DNA of 64,000 nt from DATAFF01 sp044870245 (GTDB lineage: Bacteria > Pseudomonadota > Alphaproteobacteria > Rhizobiales > Aestuariivirgaceae). The DNA lies in the NCBI GenBank assembly GCA_044870245.1, contig JBIOYR010000069.1, positions 1 through 64,000 on the forward strand. The letters are read 5' to 3'. Under the pieces are notes generated by a model that searched no databases, had not been told where the DNA came from, and worked only from the letters and a program-made list of their open reading frames with translations. Of this stretch, positions 1 through 8,413 are shown in pieces. A program made the position numbers and the translations under genes. Numbering within the stretch: position 1 is the first letter of the stretch; every line of letters begins with the position of its first letter.

Positions 1-1596
1 TCCACATGCTGCGGCCAAATACCAGTATGTCGAGTCCCAACCGTCGTAGGTAGCAATGGAGCGACGGGCAAGCTCGACGCATTCTGAATATCGGCCTGAA
101 AACAATAGCGCATGCGCCTCCCCGGTAAGGAAGAAGAACGCACCCGGATCAACAGGGCTTAATCGTCGCGCACGCTGAAAGCACATGATGGCTTCCTGTA
201 AATCTCCGGCGTGACCGTAGGCAAATGCTGCATGCGAAAGCACCAAGACGTTGTTGGGGTTAAGACTGGTGGCGCGCCGCATCGCCGACAGCCCGACTTC
301 GTATTCCCGCCCGATCATCAACAGGACAAAGCCTGCCATTCCAATCGCGTTGGCATCATCAGTCCCCGTCGCAAGAGCGGCGCGAGCAAGCCCAATGGCA
401 TTGTCTCCATCGCTCTCAGTCACAGTATTCCATCCTCGGGTGAGACGTTGCTCATAGCACCACGCGGCGAAAGCTAATGCGGGAGCGAAGCTGGCATCTA
501 GCTCTATGGCCTGCAAAAGGAACTCGAGCGCCTGAGTGTTGTCATTCGGGTGCATCGCGTAGAGATGCGGCAATGCACGCAGATAAAGATCGTATGCGTC
601 GAGATTCTCGGGTCTTTTTCGGCGCGAGCGTCCGATCTCTGCTTTGCGGATCTGCGGTTCTATAATGCCGATGACGCTCTCGGTAATCTTGTCCTGCAGA
701 TCGAAGACGTCCTCCTGCCCACCATCGAAACGATCCGCCCAAAGATGTGCCTGCGTACCAGCATCGATAAGCTGAGCATTGATGCGTAAACGGTTGCCCG
801 CTTTGCGCACGCTGCCCTCAAGCACGTAGCGCACACCCAGCGCCTTCCCCACTTGGCCGATATCGACCGCCCGGCCCTTATAGACGAAGCTCGAATTGCG
901 GGCGATTACAAAGAGCTCCTTAAACCGCGACAGTGCAGTGATGATATCCTCTACTATTCCGTCGGCGAAATACTCCTGCTCCGGGTCGCCGCTCATGTTG
1001 GTGAACGGCAGCACCGCAATGGAAGGCTTGCTGGATAGTGCTTCGGACGTTGCGATCGGCACCCGCGGCGTTCCGGAAATACGGTAGACGCGGACCGGCC
1101 CGGCGATATTCTTCAGGGTCGGGGTGCCCAAATCCTCGAAGCCGGCGCTGACCTTGTTCCTGACATAGTCGAAGACCATGCCTGAAACAAACACGCCACC
1201 CGGTTCAGCAATCCCTTCCAAACGGGCCGCGATATTGATGCTGTCACCATAGAGATCGTTACCCTCCACCATGACATCCCCAAGATTGATGCCGATACGG
1301 AGCACGATTTGACGATCGCTGGGCAAGCCGGCATTGGCGGAGGTCATCATCTCCTGCAGTTCGATGGCACACTGCACGGCGTTAACCGCACTCCCGAACT
1401 CGACGAGAGCACCATCACCGATGTCCTTGAAGATACGCCCCCTGTGTCGACCGACGAGAGGCTCCAGGACGTCGTTGCGCCATGCTCTGATGGCGGTGAG
1501 GGTCCCGGCCTCGTCCTGCCCCATGAGCCGGCTGTACCCAACCACATCCGCCGCCATTATTGCGGTGAGGCGGCGTTCGATGGGGACTCCAGACAT
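1..1596 (-). CDS. Class III adenylate cyclase with TolB-like and TPR regions (partial, cut at the left edge)
   Basis: The reverse strand is open from an ATG at 1596 to base 1, about 532 codons with no stop; the C-terminus lies outside the window. The N-terminal cyclase domain (about residues 7-175) shows the metal-binding Asp in AADVVGYSR (D17), the second in KDIGDG, and the NIAARLEG Asn/Arg pair. The Lys before GDG and the Asp before NIAARL indicate adenylate rather than guanylate cyclase, by family knowledge. A TolB-like segment follows (SIAVLPFTNMSGD, YFADGIVEDI), then helical TPR-like repeats from about residue 330. This is a paralogue of the cyclase at 27865-29733. I sampled several stretches and found one continuous frame. 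The role is probably cAMP signalling; the trigger is unknown. Confidence 0.9.
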   Translation of the reverse strand, partial: MSGVPIERRLTAIMAADVVGYSRLMGQDEAGTLTAIRAWRNDVLEPLVGRHRGRIFKDIGDGALVEFGSAVNAVQCAIELQEMMTSANAGLPSDRQIVLRIGINLGDVMVEGNDLYGDSINIAARLEGIAEPGGVFVSGMVFDYVRNKVSAGFEDLGTPTLKNIAGPVRVYRISGTPRVPIATSEALSSKPSIAVLPFTNMSGDPEQEYFADGIVEDIITALSRFKELFVIARNSSFVYKGRAVDIGQVGKALGVRYVLEGSVRKAGNRLRINAQLIDAGTQAHLWADRFDGGQEDVFDLQDKITESVIGIIEPQIRKAEIGRSRRKRPENLDAYDLYLRALPHLYAMHPNDNTQALEFLLQAIELDASFAPALAFAAWCYEQRLTRGWNTVTESDGDNAIGLARAALATGTDDANAIGMAGFVLLMIGREYEVGLSAMRRATSLNPNNVLVLSHAAFAYGHAGDLQEAIMCFQRARRLSPVDPGAFFFLTGEAHALLFSGRYSECVELARRSIATYDGWDSTYWYLAAACG

Positions 1597-2013
1597 TAGG
1601 CTTGGACGACCGCATTCAACAGAAACAGGTCCGAGATTTTATTCAAGACGGTAGGGAAGTCCATTGGAAGTCTGAAAGGTCATCAGGGATGATCCGACGA
1701 TATCGGGGGGCCTTGGAACAACGTTGCTTGGGTAACGGTACCTTCCCACGACAAAGCGGGAGGTGGGGGTAGAGGGGCTACCGAAATTGCAAAGCGACTT
1801 GGAATAGGAAGGGCATCTGTCTACCGGCTTCTATCAGCTTGAAGACCGTTGTCATGGTGTTCGATTCCGAAACAAGCATCTCACCAGGCACCTACTCATC
1901 GCGGGCACCGCTGTGTCTTTAGCCAATATGGGAATAGCTTCACTCTCCGGGTTATCACCGGCTTGTGTGCAGGCCAGGAAATCAGCGGTTTCGCGGCAAA
2001 TTGCTGTGGAAAA
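1597..2013. other. Gap between the cyclase and tRNA-Leu
   Basis: This 417-base gap holds the recombinase remnant at 1774-1842. I see no other recognisable coding sequence in it. The short open frames have no start signal and no family resemblance. It is probably decayed mobile DNA plus the promoter of the cyclase gene. Confidence 0.5.
1774..1842 (+). pseudogene. Remnant of a serine recombinase (resolvase/invertase) C-terminal HTH
   Basis: The + strand translates as GATEIAKRLGIGRASVYRLL plus SA and a TGA stop at 1840-1842. This is the typical C-terminal helix-turn-helix of Tn3/Hin-type serine recombinases. The preceding codons give a Gly-rich stretch unlike the rest of the family, and I find no catalytic domain upstream, so only the last ~23 codons survive. 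It lies about 170 bases beyond the 3' end of tRNA-Leu, a common integration site. It is most likely a relic of a lost mobile element. Confidence 0.7.
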
Positions 2014-2098
2014 TGGTGCCCAGAAGAGGACTCGAACCTCCACGCCTCGCGGCACTAGTACCTGAAACTAGCGCGTCTACCAATTCCGCCATCTGGGC
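2014..2098 (-). tRNA. tRNA-Leu(CAG)
   Basis: The reverse strand folds as a class II tRNA. The acceptor stem GCCCAGA pairs with TCTGGGC, followed by discriminator A and an encoded CCA at 2014-2016. The D-arm contains GGCGGAATTGGTAGACGC. The anticodon stem-loop is CTAGT-TTCAGGT-ACTAG with anticodon CAG. A long variable arm (TGCCGCGAGGCG) and a T-arm with GGTTCGAGTCC follow. The long variable arm and D-arm are characteristic of bacterial tRNA-Leu. Confidence 0.95.
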
Positions 2099-2147
2099 AG
2101 GCGGCCTGACTTAATGGTCGAGCTCCCTGCTTGTCAACGGCTCTGCA

Positions 2148-3167
2148 TTGCCGCTACAAACCATCTCGCTCATTGCGTCGGCAGTGTCAGGACATCGGGT
2201 GAACACCTCCGATCGGATCGTGGTCGTGATCGGCGGTTCCGGCTTTGTCGGCCGCCATGTGGTGCAGGCGCTGGCGCGCAGCGGCTATCGGATCAGGGTG
2301 GCAGTGCGCCGCCCGGACCTCGCCAATCACCTGCAGCCGCTCGGCTTCCCGGGCCAGATCATGCCGGTCCAAGCCAATCTGCGTTTTCCCGAGTCGCTCG
2401 AGCGGGCGTCGGCCAGCGCCTTCGCTGTGATCAACATGGTCGGGATCCTCTATGAGAGCGGGGCCCAGACTTTTACCGCCATCCATGTCAAGGGTGCGGG
2501 GGCGGCGGCAGGGGCGGCGCGCAACGCCGGAGCCGAGCGCTTCGTCCAAGTTTCGGCGATCGGCGCCGATCCGCAGAGCCGGTCGGCCTATGCCCGCAGC
2601 AAGGCCGAGGGCGAGCTCGCGGTGGCCGGCGCCTTTCCCGGCGCCACAATTATCCGTCCCGCCATCGTGTTCGGCCCGGAGGACAACTTCTTCAACCGCT
2701 TTGCGGCAATGGCCGTGTGGTCGCCGGCGCTGCCGCTGATCGGTGGCGGGCGCACCCGGTTCGAACCGGCCTATGCCGGCGATGTCGGCGAGGCGATGGT
2801 GCGCATCCTCGAGCGCGGCGCCACGGCCGGGCAGGTGTTCGAGCTGGGCGGGCCGGAAATCCTGACCTTTCGCCAGCTCATGGGGTTCGTGCTGCGCACA
2901 ATCGGAAGGCGGCGGCTGCTGCTGCCGGTGCCTTGGTGGCTTGCCTATACGCAGGCGGCGGTGCTCGGGCTCTTGCCGAAGCCGCTCCTGACCCTCGACC
3001 AGGTTCGCATGTTGCGGCGCGATACGGTGGTGAGCGAAGCGGCTCGTCATGACCGGCGGACGCTCGAGGGCCTCGGGATCACGCCGGAGGGGATCGAGAC
3101 GCTGGTTCCGGCCTATCTTTACCGCTACCGCCGGTCCGGCCAGTATGCCGAACCGCGAGCGGAGTAA
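2148..3167 (+). CDS. Complex I NDUFA9-like NAD(P)-binding atypical SDR protein
   Basis: This is a Rossmann-fold, NAD-dependent epimerase/dehydratase-like protein of the atypical SDR group to which the mitochondrial complex I accessory subunit NDUFA9 belongs. It has the glycine motif GGSGFVG right after the first beta strand, a YARSK segment resembling the SDR YxxxK, and a C-terminal domain with hydrophobic stretches (PVPWWLAYTQAAVLGLLP). The ATG at 2148 gives 339 residues. A GTG at 2199 would start only about 11 residues before the Rossmann motif and is equally plausible. In bacteria the role is uncertain (quinone or respiratory-chain assembly, or an unrelated reductase). It ends 23 bases before the ABC importer and may be co-transcribed with it. 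Confidence 0.85.
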   Translation: MPLQTISLIASAVSGHRVNTSDRIVVVIGGSGFVGRHVVQALARSGYRIRVAVRRPDLANHLQPLGFPGQIMPVQANLRFPESLERASASAFAVINMVGILYESGAQTFTAIHVKGAGAAAGAARNAGAERFVQVSAIGADPQSRSAYARSKAEGELAVAGAFPGATIIRPAIVFGPEDNFFNRFAAMAVWSPALPLIGGGRTRFEPAYAGDVGEAMVRILERGATAGQVFELGGPEILTFRQLMGFVLRTIGRRRLLLPVPWWLAYTQAAVLGLLPKPLLTLDQVRMLRRDTVVSEAARHDRRTLEGLGITPEGIETLVPAYLYRYRRSGQYAEPRAE

Positions 3168-3190
3168 AATGAGGAGACAGGGAGGTGTTC

Positions 3191-4348
3191 ATGAGAATGT
3201 TGCTACCTGCCGTGGTGGTGGCCCTGGCGGCCGCTGGAGCCCCGGCGAACCTTGCTACGGCCGAAATGAAGAAGGTCGGCAAGGGTGAGGGACAGCTCGA
3301 TATCGTAGCGTGGCCCGGTTACATCGAACGCGGCGAGACCGACAAGAAATATGACTGGGTCACCGATTTCGAAAAGAAGACGGGCTGCAAGGTCAATGTG
3401 AAGACCGCCGGCACCTCCGACGAGATGGTGGCGCTGATGAACGAGGGCGGGTTCGACCTAGTCACCGCCTCGGGCGATGCGAGCCTGCGCCTGATCGCCG
3501 GCAAACGGGTGCAGCCGATCAACATCAAGCTCATCCCGAGTTATTCGACGGTCGACGAACGGCTGCAGAAGGCGCCCTGGCACACGGTCGGCAAGGAACA
3601 TTATGGTGTGCCTTATCAGTGGGGAGCCAATGTGCTTGCCTACAACACCGAGGTGTTCAAAGACGCGCCGAAAAGCTGGTCGGTGGTGTTCGAGGAACAG
3701 AATCTGCCCGACGGCAAGCCGAACAAGGGTCGGGTGCAGGCGTTCGACGGGCCGATCTACATTGCTGATGCGGCACTCTATCTCATGAAGAAGAAGCCGG
3801 AGCTCGGCATCAAGGATCCATATGAGCTGAATGAGGACCAGTACAAGGCGGCCCTCGAGCTCTTGCGGGCGCAGCGAAAGCTGGTCGGGCGCTATTGGCA
3901 CGATGCCATGGTTCAGATCGACGACTTCAAGAACGAGGGCGTCGCAGCTTCGTCGTCATGGCCGTTCCAGGTCAATCTGCTCAAGGGCGAGAAGAAGCCG
4001 ATTGCCTCGACCATTCCGGCGGAGGGTGCCACCGGCTGGGCCGACACCACGATGATGCATTCCGAGGCGCGCCATCCGAACTGCGCCTATCTGTGGCTCG
4101 AGCATTCGATCAACCCGAAACTGCAGGGCGATCTTGCCTCATGGTTCGGATCGGTTCCGTCGGTGCCGGCGGCGTGCAAGGGCAACGAGCTGCTCGGCAC
4201 GGAGGGCTGCGTCACCAACGGCTCGGAGGACTTCGACCAGATCCAGTTCTGGCGGACGCCGGTGGCCAAATGCAAGTCGCAGAGCGCCGGCTGCGTACCC
4301 TATTACCGCTGGGTCTCGGACTACATAGCGGTCCTCGGTGGTCGGTAG
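3191..4348 (+). CDS. ABC transporter periplasmic substrate-binding protein, polyamine/opine type (PotD/YdcS-like)
   Basis: This is the periplasmic binding component of the importer encoded by the next three genes. An N-terminal signal peptide (MRMLLPAVVVALAAAG, cleavage near ATA-E) precedes the fold typical of spermidine/putrescine-binding proteins, with early segments such as LDIVAWPGYIERG and YQWGANVLAYNTEVF. The ATG at 3191 is chosen because GGAGG lies five bases upstream; an in-frame GTG at 3185 overlaps that site. It has about 385 residues. C-terminal cysteines (CKGNELLGTEGC, CKSQSAGC) could form disulfides. The ligand cannot be read from sequence; polyamine, amino-acid-derived opine or similar cations are the family's usual substrates. 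Confidence 0.88.
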   Translation: MRMLLPAVVVALAAAGAPANLATAEMKKVGKGEGQLDIVAWPGYIERGETDKKYDWVTDFEKKTGCKVNVKTAGTSDEMVALMNEGGFDLVTASGDASLRLIAGKRVQPINIKLIPSYSTVDERLQKAPWHTVGKEHYGVPYQWGANVLAYNTEVFKDAPKSWSVVFEEQNLPDGKPNKGRVQAFDGPIYIADAALYLMKKKPELGIKDPYELNEDQYKAALELLRAQRKLVGRYWHDAMVQIDDFKNEGVAASSSWPFQVNLLKGEKKPIASTIPAEGATGWADTTMMHSEARHPNCAYLWLEHSINPKLQGDLASWFGSVPSVPAACKGNELLGTEGCVTNGSEDFDQIQFWRTPVAKCKSQSAGCVPYYRWVSDYIAVLGGR

Positions 4349-4371
4349 CACAGGGAGGTCGTCCTGGTTCT

Positions 4372-4390
4372 CCTCCCCCTTGCGGGGAGG
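4372..4390. repeat. GC-rich palindrome between binding-protein and ATPase genes
   Basis: A perfect 7-bp stem, CCTCCCC / GGGGAGG, encloses a CTTGC loop in the 70-base gap after the binding-protein gene. It resembles the dispersed CCTCCCC-CTTGC-GGGGAGG palindromes found in many alphaproteobacterial intergenic regions. No T-run follows, so it is not a classical terminator. It could stabilise the upstream mRNA end and lower downstream expression. Confidence 0.6.
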
Positions 4391-4418
4391 GGGCCGGGGA
4401 CGGATGTGAGGCGGCGCC

Positions 4419-5432
4419 ATGCCAGTCGCCGTGCGTTTTACCAACGTTCACCGTCATTTCGGCGCGGTGCGGGCCGTCGACGGCGTCACCCTCGATATTG
4501 CCGAGGGCGAGTTCTTCGCCATGCTCGGACCGTCGGGATCCGGCAAGACGACCTGCCTCAGGCTGATCGGCGGCTTCGAGCAGCCGGATGAAGGCGGCAT
4601 CGAGATCTTCGGGCAGCATGCCGAGGGCCTGCCGCCCTATCGGCGCAACGTCAACACGGTGTTCCAGGACTATGCGCTGTTCCCCCATATGACGGTCGGG
4701 GACAATGTCGCCTATGGGCTGATGATCCGGAAGCTGCCGCGGCCGGCGCGGGAAAAACGGGCGCGCGAGGCATTGGCGCTGGTCAAGCTCAATGGTTTCG
4801 AGGGGCGCTATCCTCGCCAGCTCTCAGGCGGCCAGCGGCAGCGGGTGGCCCTTGCCCGCGCGCTCGTCAACCAGCCCAGGGTGCTGCTGCTCGACGAGCC
4901 GCTTGGCGCGCTCGACCTCAAGCTTCGCGAGGAGATGCAGGAGGAGCTGAAATCGCTGCAGCGCAAGCTCGGCATCACCTTCGTCTTCGTTACCCACGAT
5001 CAGGGAGAGGCGCTTGCTATGGCCGATCGGCTGGCGATCTTCCATTCGGGGCGGATCGTCCAGATCGGCGCGCCGGCCGATGTCTATGAGCGGCCGCGCA
5101 CCCGATTCGTGGCCGATTTCGTCGGCTCGGCCAATGTGCTGCCGCCGACTTACAAGGGCGAGGCCGGCGCAGCGGAAAAATGGCTGAGCCTGAGGCCCGA
5201 GAAGATCCGCGCGACCGCTCCGGAGCAGGCTGCGGCGAATGATGAGGCAAGCCTGATCGGGACGATCACCAATGTCCATTATCAGGGGGCGCTGACCCGC
5301 ATCACGGTGGATGGCGACGGGCTGACGCTAAAGGCCGCGGTTCCATCCGATGGCCGGCGGTTTCAGACCGGGCAGCACATCCGGCTGTCATGGCCGGCGT
5401 CGGCGATGAATCCGATGGATGACGATCCATGA
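4419..5432 (+). CDS. ABC transporter ATP-binding protein, PotA-like
   Basis: This is the ATPase of the polyamine-type importer. It shows Walker A GPSGSGKTT (about residues 38-46), Q-loop, signature LSGGQRQRVALARAL, Walker B VLLLDEPLGALD and H-loop VTHDQGEAL, then a C-terminal TOBE-type domain (LRPEKIRA) usual for PotA/FbpC/MalK ATPases. The length of 337 residues is normal. Its stop overlaps the start of the first permease by four bases (ATGA), so the two are translationally coupled. Confidence 0.95.
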   Translation: MPVAVRFTNVHRHFGAVRAVDGVTLDIAEGEFFAMLGPSGSGKTTCLRLIGGFEQPDEGGIEIFGQHAEGLPPYRRNVNTVFQDYALFPHMTVGDNVAYGLMIRKLPRPAREKRAREALALVKLNGFEGRYPRQLSGGQRQRVALARALVNQPRVLLLDEPLGALDLKLREEMQEELKSLQRKLGITFVFVTHDQGEALAMADRLAIFHSGRIVQIGAPADVYERPRTRFVADFVGSANVLPPTYKGEAGAAEKWLSLRPEKIRATAPEQAAANDEASLIGTITNVHYQGALTRITVDGDGLTLKAAVPSDGRRFQTGQHIRLSWPASAMNPMDDDP

Positions 5433-6382
5433 GCGCCCCGATCCTGGCACCAACCTTGGCCGAGCCGCCGGATGGCATCTTGCGACGGGTGTCGGACCAT
5501 CTCTATCTCAATCCGCCGCTGCTGCTTGGGCTGTTGCTGGTGCCGCCGCTCTTGTGGATCGGCGTCGTCTATGTCGGATCGCTAATCGCGCTCCTGATGC
5601 AGAGCTTCTACTCGGTCGACGAGTTCTCCGGCATGGTAAAGCAAGAGTTCACGCTCGCGACCTATGCGGAGCTGCTGCAGCCAGCCAATGTCGACATCAT
5701 CGTCCGCAGCGTGCTGATGGCCGCCGCCGTGACCGTCGCCGCGGCGTTGATTGCGTTTCCGATCGCATATTATGCGGCACGCTACGCGACGGGCGCGGTG
5801 AAGGCGCTTTACTACGTTGCGGTGATGATGCCGCTGTGGTCGAGCTATCTCGTCAAGATCTATGCCTGGAAACTGATCCTCGCCAAGGAAGGTATCATCA
5901 CCTGGCTAGCCGGCAAGACGGGACTTGGGCCGGTTCTCGATTTCATACTGGCGACGCCGGTGATCGGCGGCCCGTCGCTGTCGATCAGCTTTCTCGGCAT
6001 GTTCGTGGTGTTCGTCTATGTCTGGTTGCCCTATATGATCCTTCCCGTTCAGGCGGCGCTCGAGCGGGTGCCGCGCAGCATGATCGATGCTTCGGCCGAT
6101 CTCGGGGCGGCACCTGGCCCAACCTTCCGCCACATCGTGCTGCCGCTGGCGATGCCCGGAATTGCGGCCGGATCGATCTTCACCTTCTCGCTGACGCTTG
6201 GCGACTACATCATCCCGCAGATCATCGGGAATTCGAGCTTCTTCATCGGACAGGCGGTCTATGCCCAGCAGGGCACTGCCGGAAACATCCCGTTGGCCGC
6301 TGCCTTCACCGTGGTTCCGATCGTGATCATGGCGGGCTATCTGTGGGGGGCAAAGCGATTGGGGGCGTTTGATGCGCTCTGA
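5429..6382 (+). CDS. ABC transporter permease, PotB-like
   Basis: This inner-membrane permease of the polyamine-type importer has about six hydrophobic segments. Its cytoplasmic EAA-like loop reads IDASADLGAAPGPTFRHIVL followed by PLAMPGI, where the permease docks onto the ATPase. The ATG overlaps the ATPase stop (ATGA). It has 317 residues, and its 3' end overlaps the second permease gene by 11 bases. Confidence 0.93.
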   Translation: MSAPILAPTLAEPPDGILRRVSDHLYLNPPLLLGLLLVPPLLWIGVVYVGSLIALLMQSFYSVDEFSGMVKQEFTLATYAELLQPANVDIIVRSVLMAAAVTVAAALIAFPIAYYAARYATGAVKALYYVAVMMPLWSSYLVKIYAWKLILAKEGIITWLAGKTGLGPVLDFILATPVIGGPSLSISFLGMFVVFVYVWLPYMILPVQAALERVPRSMIDASADLGAAPGPTFRHIVLPLAMPGIAAGSIFTFSLTLGDYIIPQIIGNSSFFIGQAVYAQQGTAGNIPLAAAFTVVPIVIMAGYLWGAKRLGAFDAL

Positions 6383-7166
6383 TCCCGTCGAGCCGGCGCC
6401 GCTCGGCCTCAAGATCGTTGCCGCAGCCGGACTCGCTTTCCTGCATGTGCCGCTCGCCCTCATCGTGCTCTATGCCTTCACCACCGAGGAAAAGAGCTAT
6501 GTCTTTCCGCCCCCCGGCCTTACCACGCGATGGTTCGCCATCGCCGCGCAGCGGACCGATATCTGGGCGGCCCTGACACTGTCGCTCCGGGTGGCGGTGG
6601 TCGCGACATTGCTGGCGCTGCTGCTTGGAACTTGCGCGGCGGCGGCGCTGGCACGGGCCCGTTTCTTCGGTCGCGAGACGATCTCTCTCTTGTTCGTGCT
6701 GCCGATCGCGCTTCCGGGGATCATCACCGGCATTGCGCTGCGCTCGGCATTCAACATATTGGATTTCGATTTTTCGTTCTGGACGATCGTGCTCGGCCAC
6801 GCGACCTTCTGCATCGTGGTGGTTTATAACAACGCCGTCGCGCGATTGCGGCGAACCTCGCCGAGCCTGATCGAGGCATCGATGGATCTCGGGGCAGACG
6901 GGTTGACCACGCTGCGCCATATTCTGCTGCCGGCGCTTGGCGGAGCGCTGCTCGCCGGCGGCATGCTGGCCTTCGCGCTGTCGTTCGACGAGGTCATCGT
7001 CACGACGTTCACGGCCGGACAGCAATCGACGCTGCCAATCTGGATGCTGACCGAGCTCATCAGGCCACGGCAGCGGCCGGTGACCAATGTCGTCGCGGTG
7101 CTGGTCATCGCCATCACGCTCATACCCATTCTTGCTGCCTATTATTTGACGCGCGAGGACAACTAA
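6372..7166 (+). CDS. ABC transporter permease, PotC-like
   Basis: This is the second permease of the importer. The ATG at 6372 lies inside the end of the previous gene; an in-frame TTG directly before it is a less likely start. It is about 264 residues with six hydrophobic segments and the EAA-like loop IEASMDLGADGLTTLRHILL. It is the last gene of the operon. The 100 bases downstream contain the palindrome CGCGTTAACGCG at 7177-7188. Confidence 0.93.
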   Translation: MRSDPVEPAPLGLKIVAAAGLAFLHVPLALIVLYAFTTEEKSYVFPPPGLTTRWFAIAAQRTDIWAALTLSLRVAVVATLLALLLGTCAAAALARARFFGRETISLLFVLPIALPGIITGIALRSAFNILDFDFSFWTIVLGHATFCIVVVYNNAVARLRRTSPSLIEASMDLGADGLTTLRHILLPALGGALLAGGMLAFALSFDEVIVTTFTAGQQSTLPIWMLTELIRPRQRPVTNVVAVLVIAITLIPILAAYYLTREDN

Positions 7167-7176
7167 ATTTACCAAT

Positions 7177-7188
7177 CGCGTTAACGCG
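7177..7188. repeat. 12-bp perfect palindrome CGCGTTAACGCG
   Basis: This self-complementary 12-mer lies just after the ABC operon and about 78 bases before the first TadE-like start. It has no loop and no T-run, so a protein-binding site fits better than a terminator. No function is known to me. Confidence 0.35.
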
Positions 7189-7265
7189 CGATCAGGACTG
7201 CTTCGCTAAAGGTCAATCGAACAGGCGACGGGCAGGGGCCGCAATTGACCTTCTCGGAGACGATC

Positions 7266-7817
7266 ATGACGACAGGCTACATCCGCCTGCTGCGGCGGGT
7301 GCTGTGGCGTTACCGCTGCGCAGACCGCGGCGTTACGGCCATCGAATTCGGCTTGGTGGGAGCGCCGTTCATCTGGCTGCTCTGCGTGGTGTTCGAGACC
7401 GGCCTCATGCTGTTCACAGAATATACCATCGAGAACGGCACGGTTCAGGCGGGGCGGCTGATCCGCACCGGGCAGGTGCAGAGCCAGGCGATCTCGCAAA
7501 GTCGGTTCAGGGAGCTGGTATGCGGATCATTGGCGAAGGTCCTCGACTGCGAAAGCAAGCTCCATGTCGATGTTCGCCGCTTTCCGAACTTCCAGAGCAT
7601 CAGCCTCCCACCGTCCCGCAATGGCGGCCAGTTGGCGCCAGAGGTCACGACGGGAGCGCAGTTTGAGCCGGGAAATCCGCTCGACGTGGTGGTCGTGCGC
7701 GTGTTTTACGATTGGAAACTCTTCACGCCCGGCATAACGCTGCTCGCCAATCTGGCGAAAGACCGGCGCGTGCTGACCGCAGCCACTGCGTTCCGCAACG
7801 AGCCATTCCTCAACTAG
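7266..7817 (+). CDS. TadE-like pseudopilin / pilus assembly protein
   Basis: A short basic N-terminus (RLLRRVLWRYRCADRG) leads into VTAIEFGLVGAPFIWLLCVVFETGLMLF, the TadE hallmark of a single transmembrane segment with an early Glu (AIEF). The rest is periplasmic. The ATG at 7266 is chosen because GGAG lies seven bases upstream; a TTG start at 7245 is possible. It has about 183 residues. TadE proteins are minor pseudopilins of Flp/Tad pili, but no tad ATPase, secretin or prepilin peptidase lies nearby, so it is an orphan pair with the next gene. Confidence 0.85.
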   Translation: MTTGYIRLLRRVLWRYRCADRGVTAIEFGLVGAPFIWLLCVVFETGLMLFTEYTIENGTVQAGRLIRTGQVQSQAISQSRFRELVCGSLAKVLDCESKLHVDVRRFPNFQSISLPPSRNGGQLAPEVTTGAQFEPGNPLDVVVVRVFYDWKLFTPGITLLANLAKDRRVLTAATAFRNEPFLN

Positions 7818-7836
7818 CGGTTCGAGGGCTTGCGCG

Positions 7837-8403
7837 ATGATGATCATGAGGCTGACCGATTCCGCGGCGAAGCAGACGAAGGCATTTCTCCACAATGTCA
7901 TGGGTGTGGCCGGCATCGAGGCGGCGTTCATCCTACCGGTCATGCTGTTGATCTACTTCGGCCTGCTCGACCTCACCACCATGCTGTCGGCCAACCGTCG
8001 GGTGACGCAGATGGCGAGCACGCTGGCCGATCTGGTCACGCAATCGACCGGAACCACCACCAAGGCGGAGCTGGCGGGGTTCTATCGTGCCTCGACAGCC
8101 ATCATGGACCCTTACTCGACAAATGATCTGACGCTTGAAATTTTCGGCTACCGTCGCAATGGCGACAACGTCGTCCTCGCTTGGCATGACAACAATGGCC
8201 GAAGTTGCGGCGCAGCTCCGATCGCGAATACCGACCTTCTGATGCAGTTGACCAGCGAGGGCAATGATGTGATCACTGCCCGCGTCTGCTACAAGGTGGC
8301 GCCGCTGACCGGCAGGATCCTGCACGATGGCAAGGTGAACCTCTCGGACCAGATAACGCTGAGGCCGCGACAATCGAGCCAGCTGAACTGCACCGATTGT
8401 TAG
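7837..8403 (+). CDS. TadE-like pseudopilin / pilus assembly protein (second)
   Basis: This is the second TadE-like protein, 19 bases after the first and probably co-transcribed. It has a basic N-terminus, then GIEAAFILPVMLLIYFGLLDL, again an early Glu inside a single transmembrane helix, followed by about 130 extracytoplasmic residues ending in a Cys pair (CTDC). GAGGG about eight bases upstream supports the ATG at 7837. In Tad systems, paired TadE/TadF-type minor pilins regulate pilus assembly; here the rest of the locus must lie elsewhere. Confidence 0.85.
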   Translation: MMIMRLTDSAAKQTKAFLHNVMGVAGIEAAFILPVMLLIYFGLLDLTTMLSANRRVTQMASTLADLVTQSTGTTTKAELAGFYRASTAIMDPYSTNDLTLEIFGYRRNGDNVVLAWHDNNGRSCGAAPIANTDLLMQLTSEGNDVITARVCYKVAPLTGRILHDGKVNLSDQITLRPRQSSQLNCTDC

Positions 8404-8413
8404 ACGCTGCCAA

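Noticed and set aside
2187..3050. 287-codon reverse frame opposite the NDUFA9-like gene
   Set aside because: It has a His/Arg-rich composition typical of antisense frames and no motif; the forward strand carries GGSGFVG and a normal fold.
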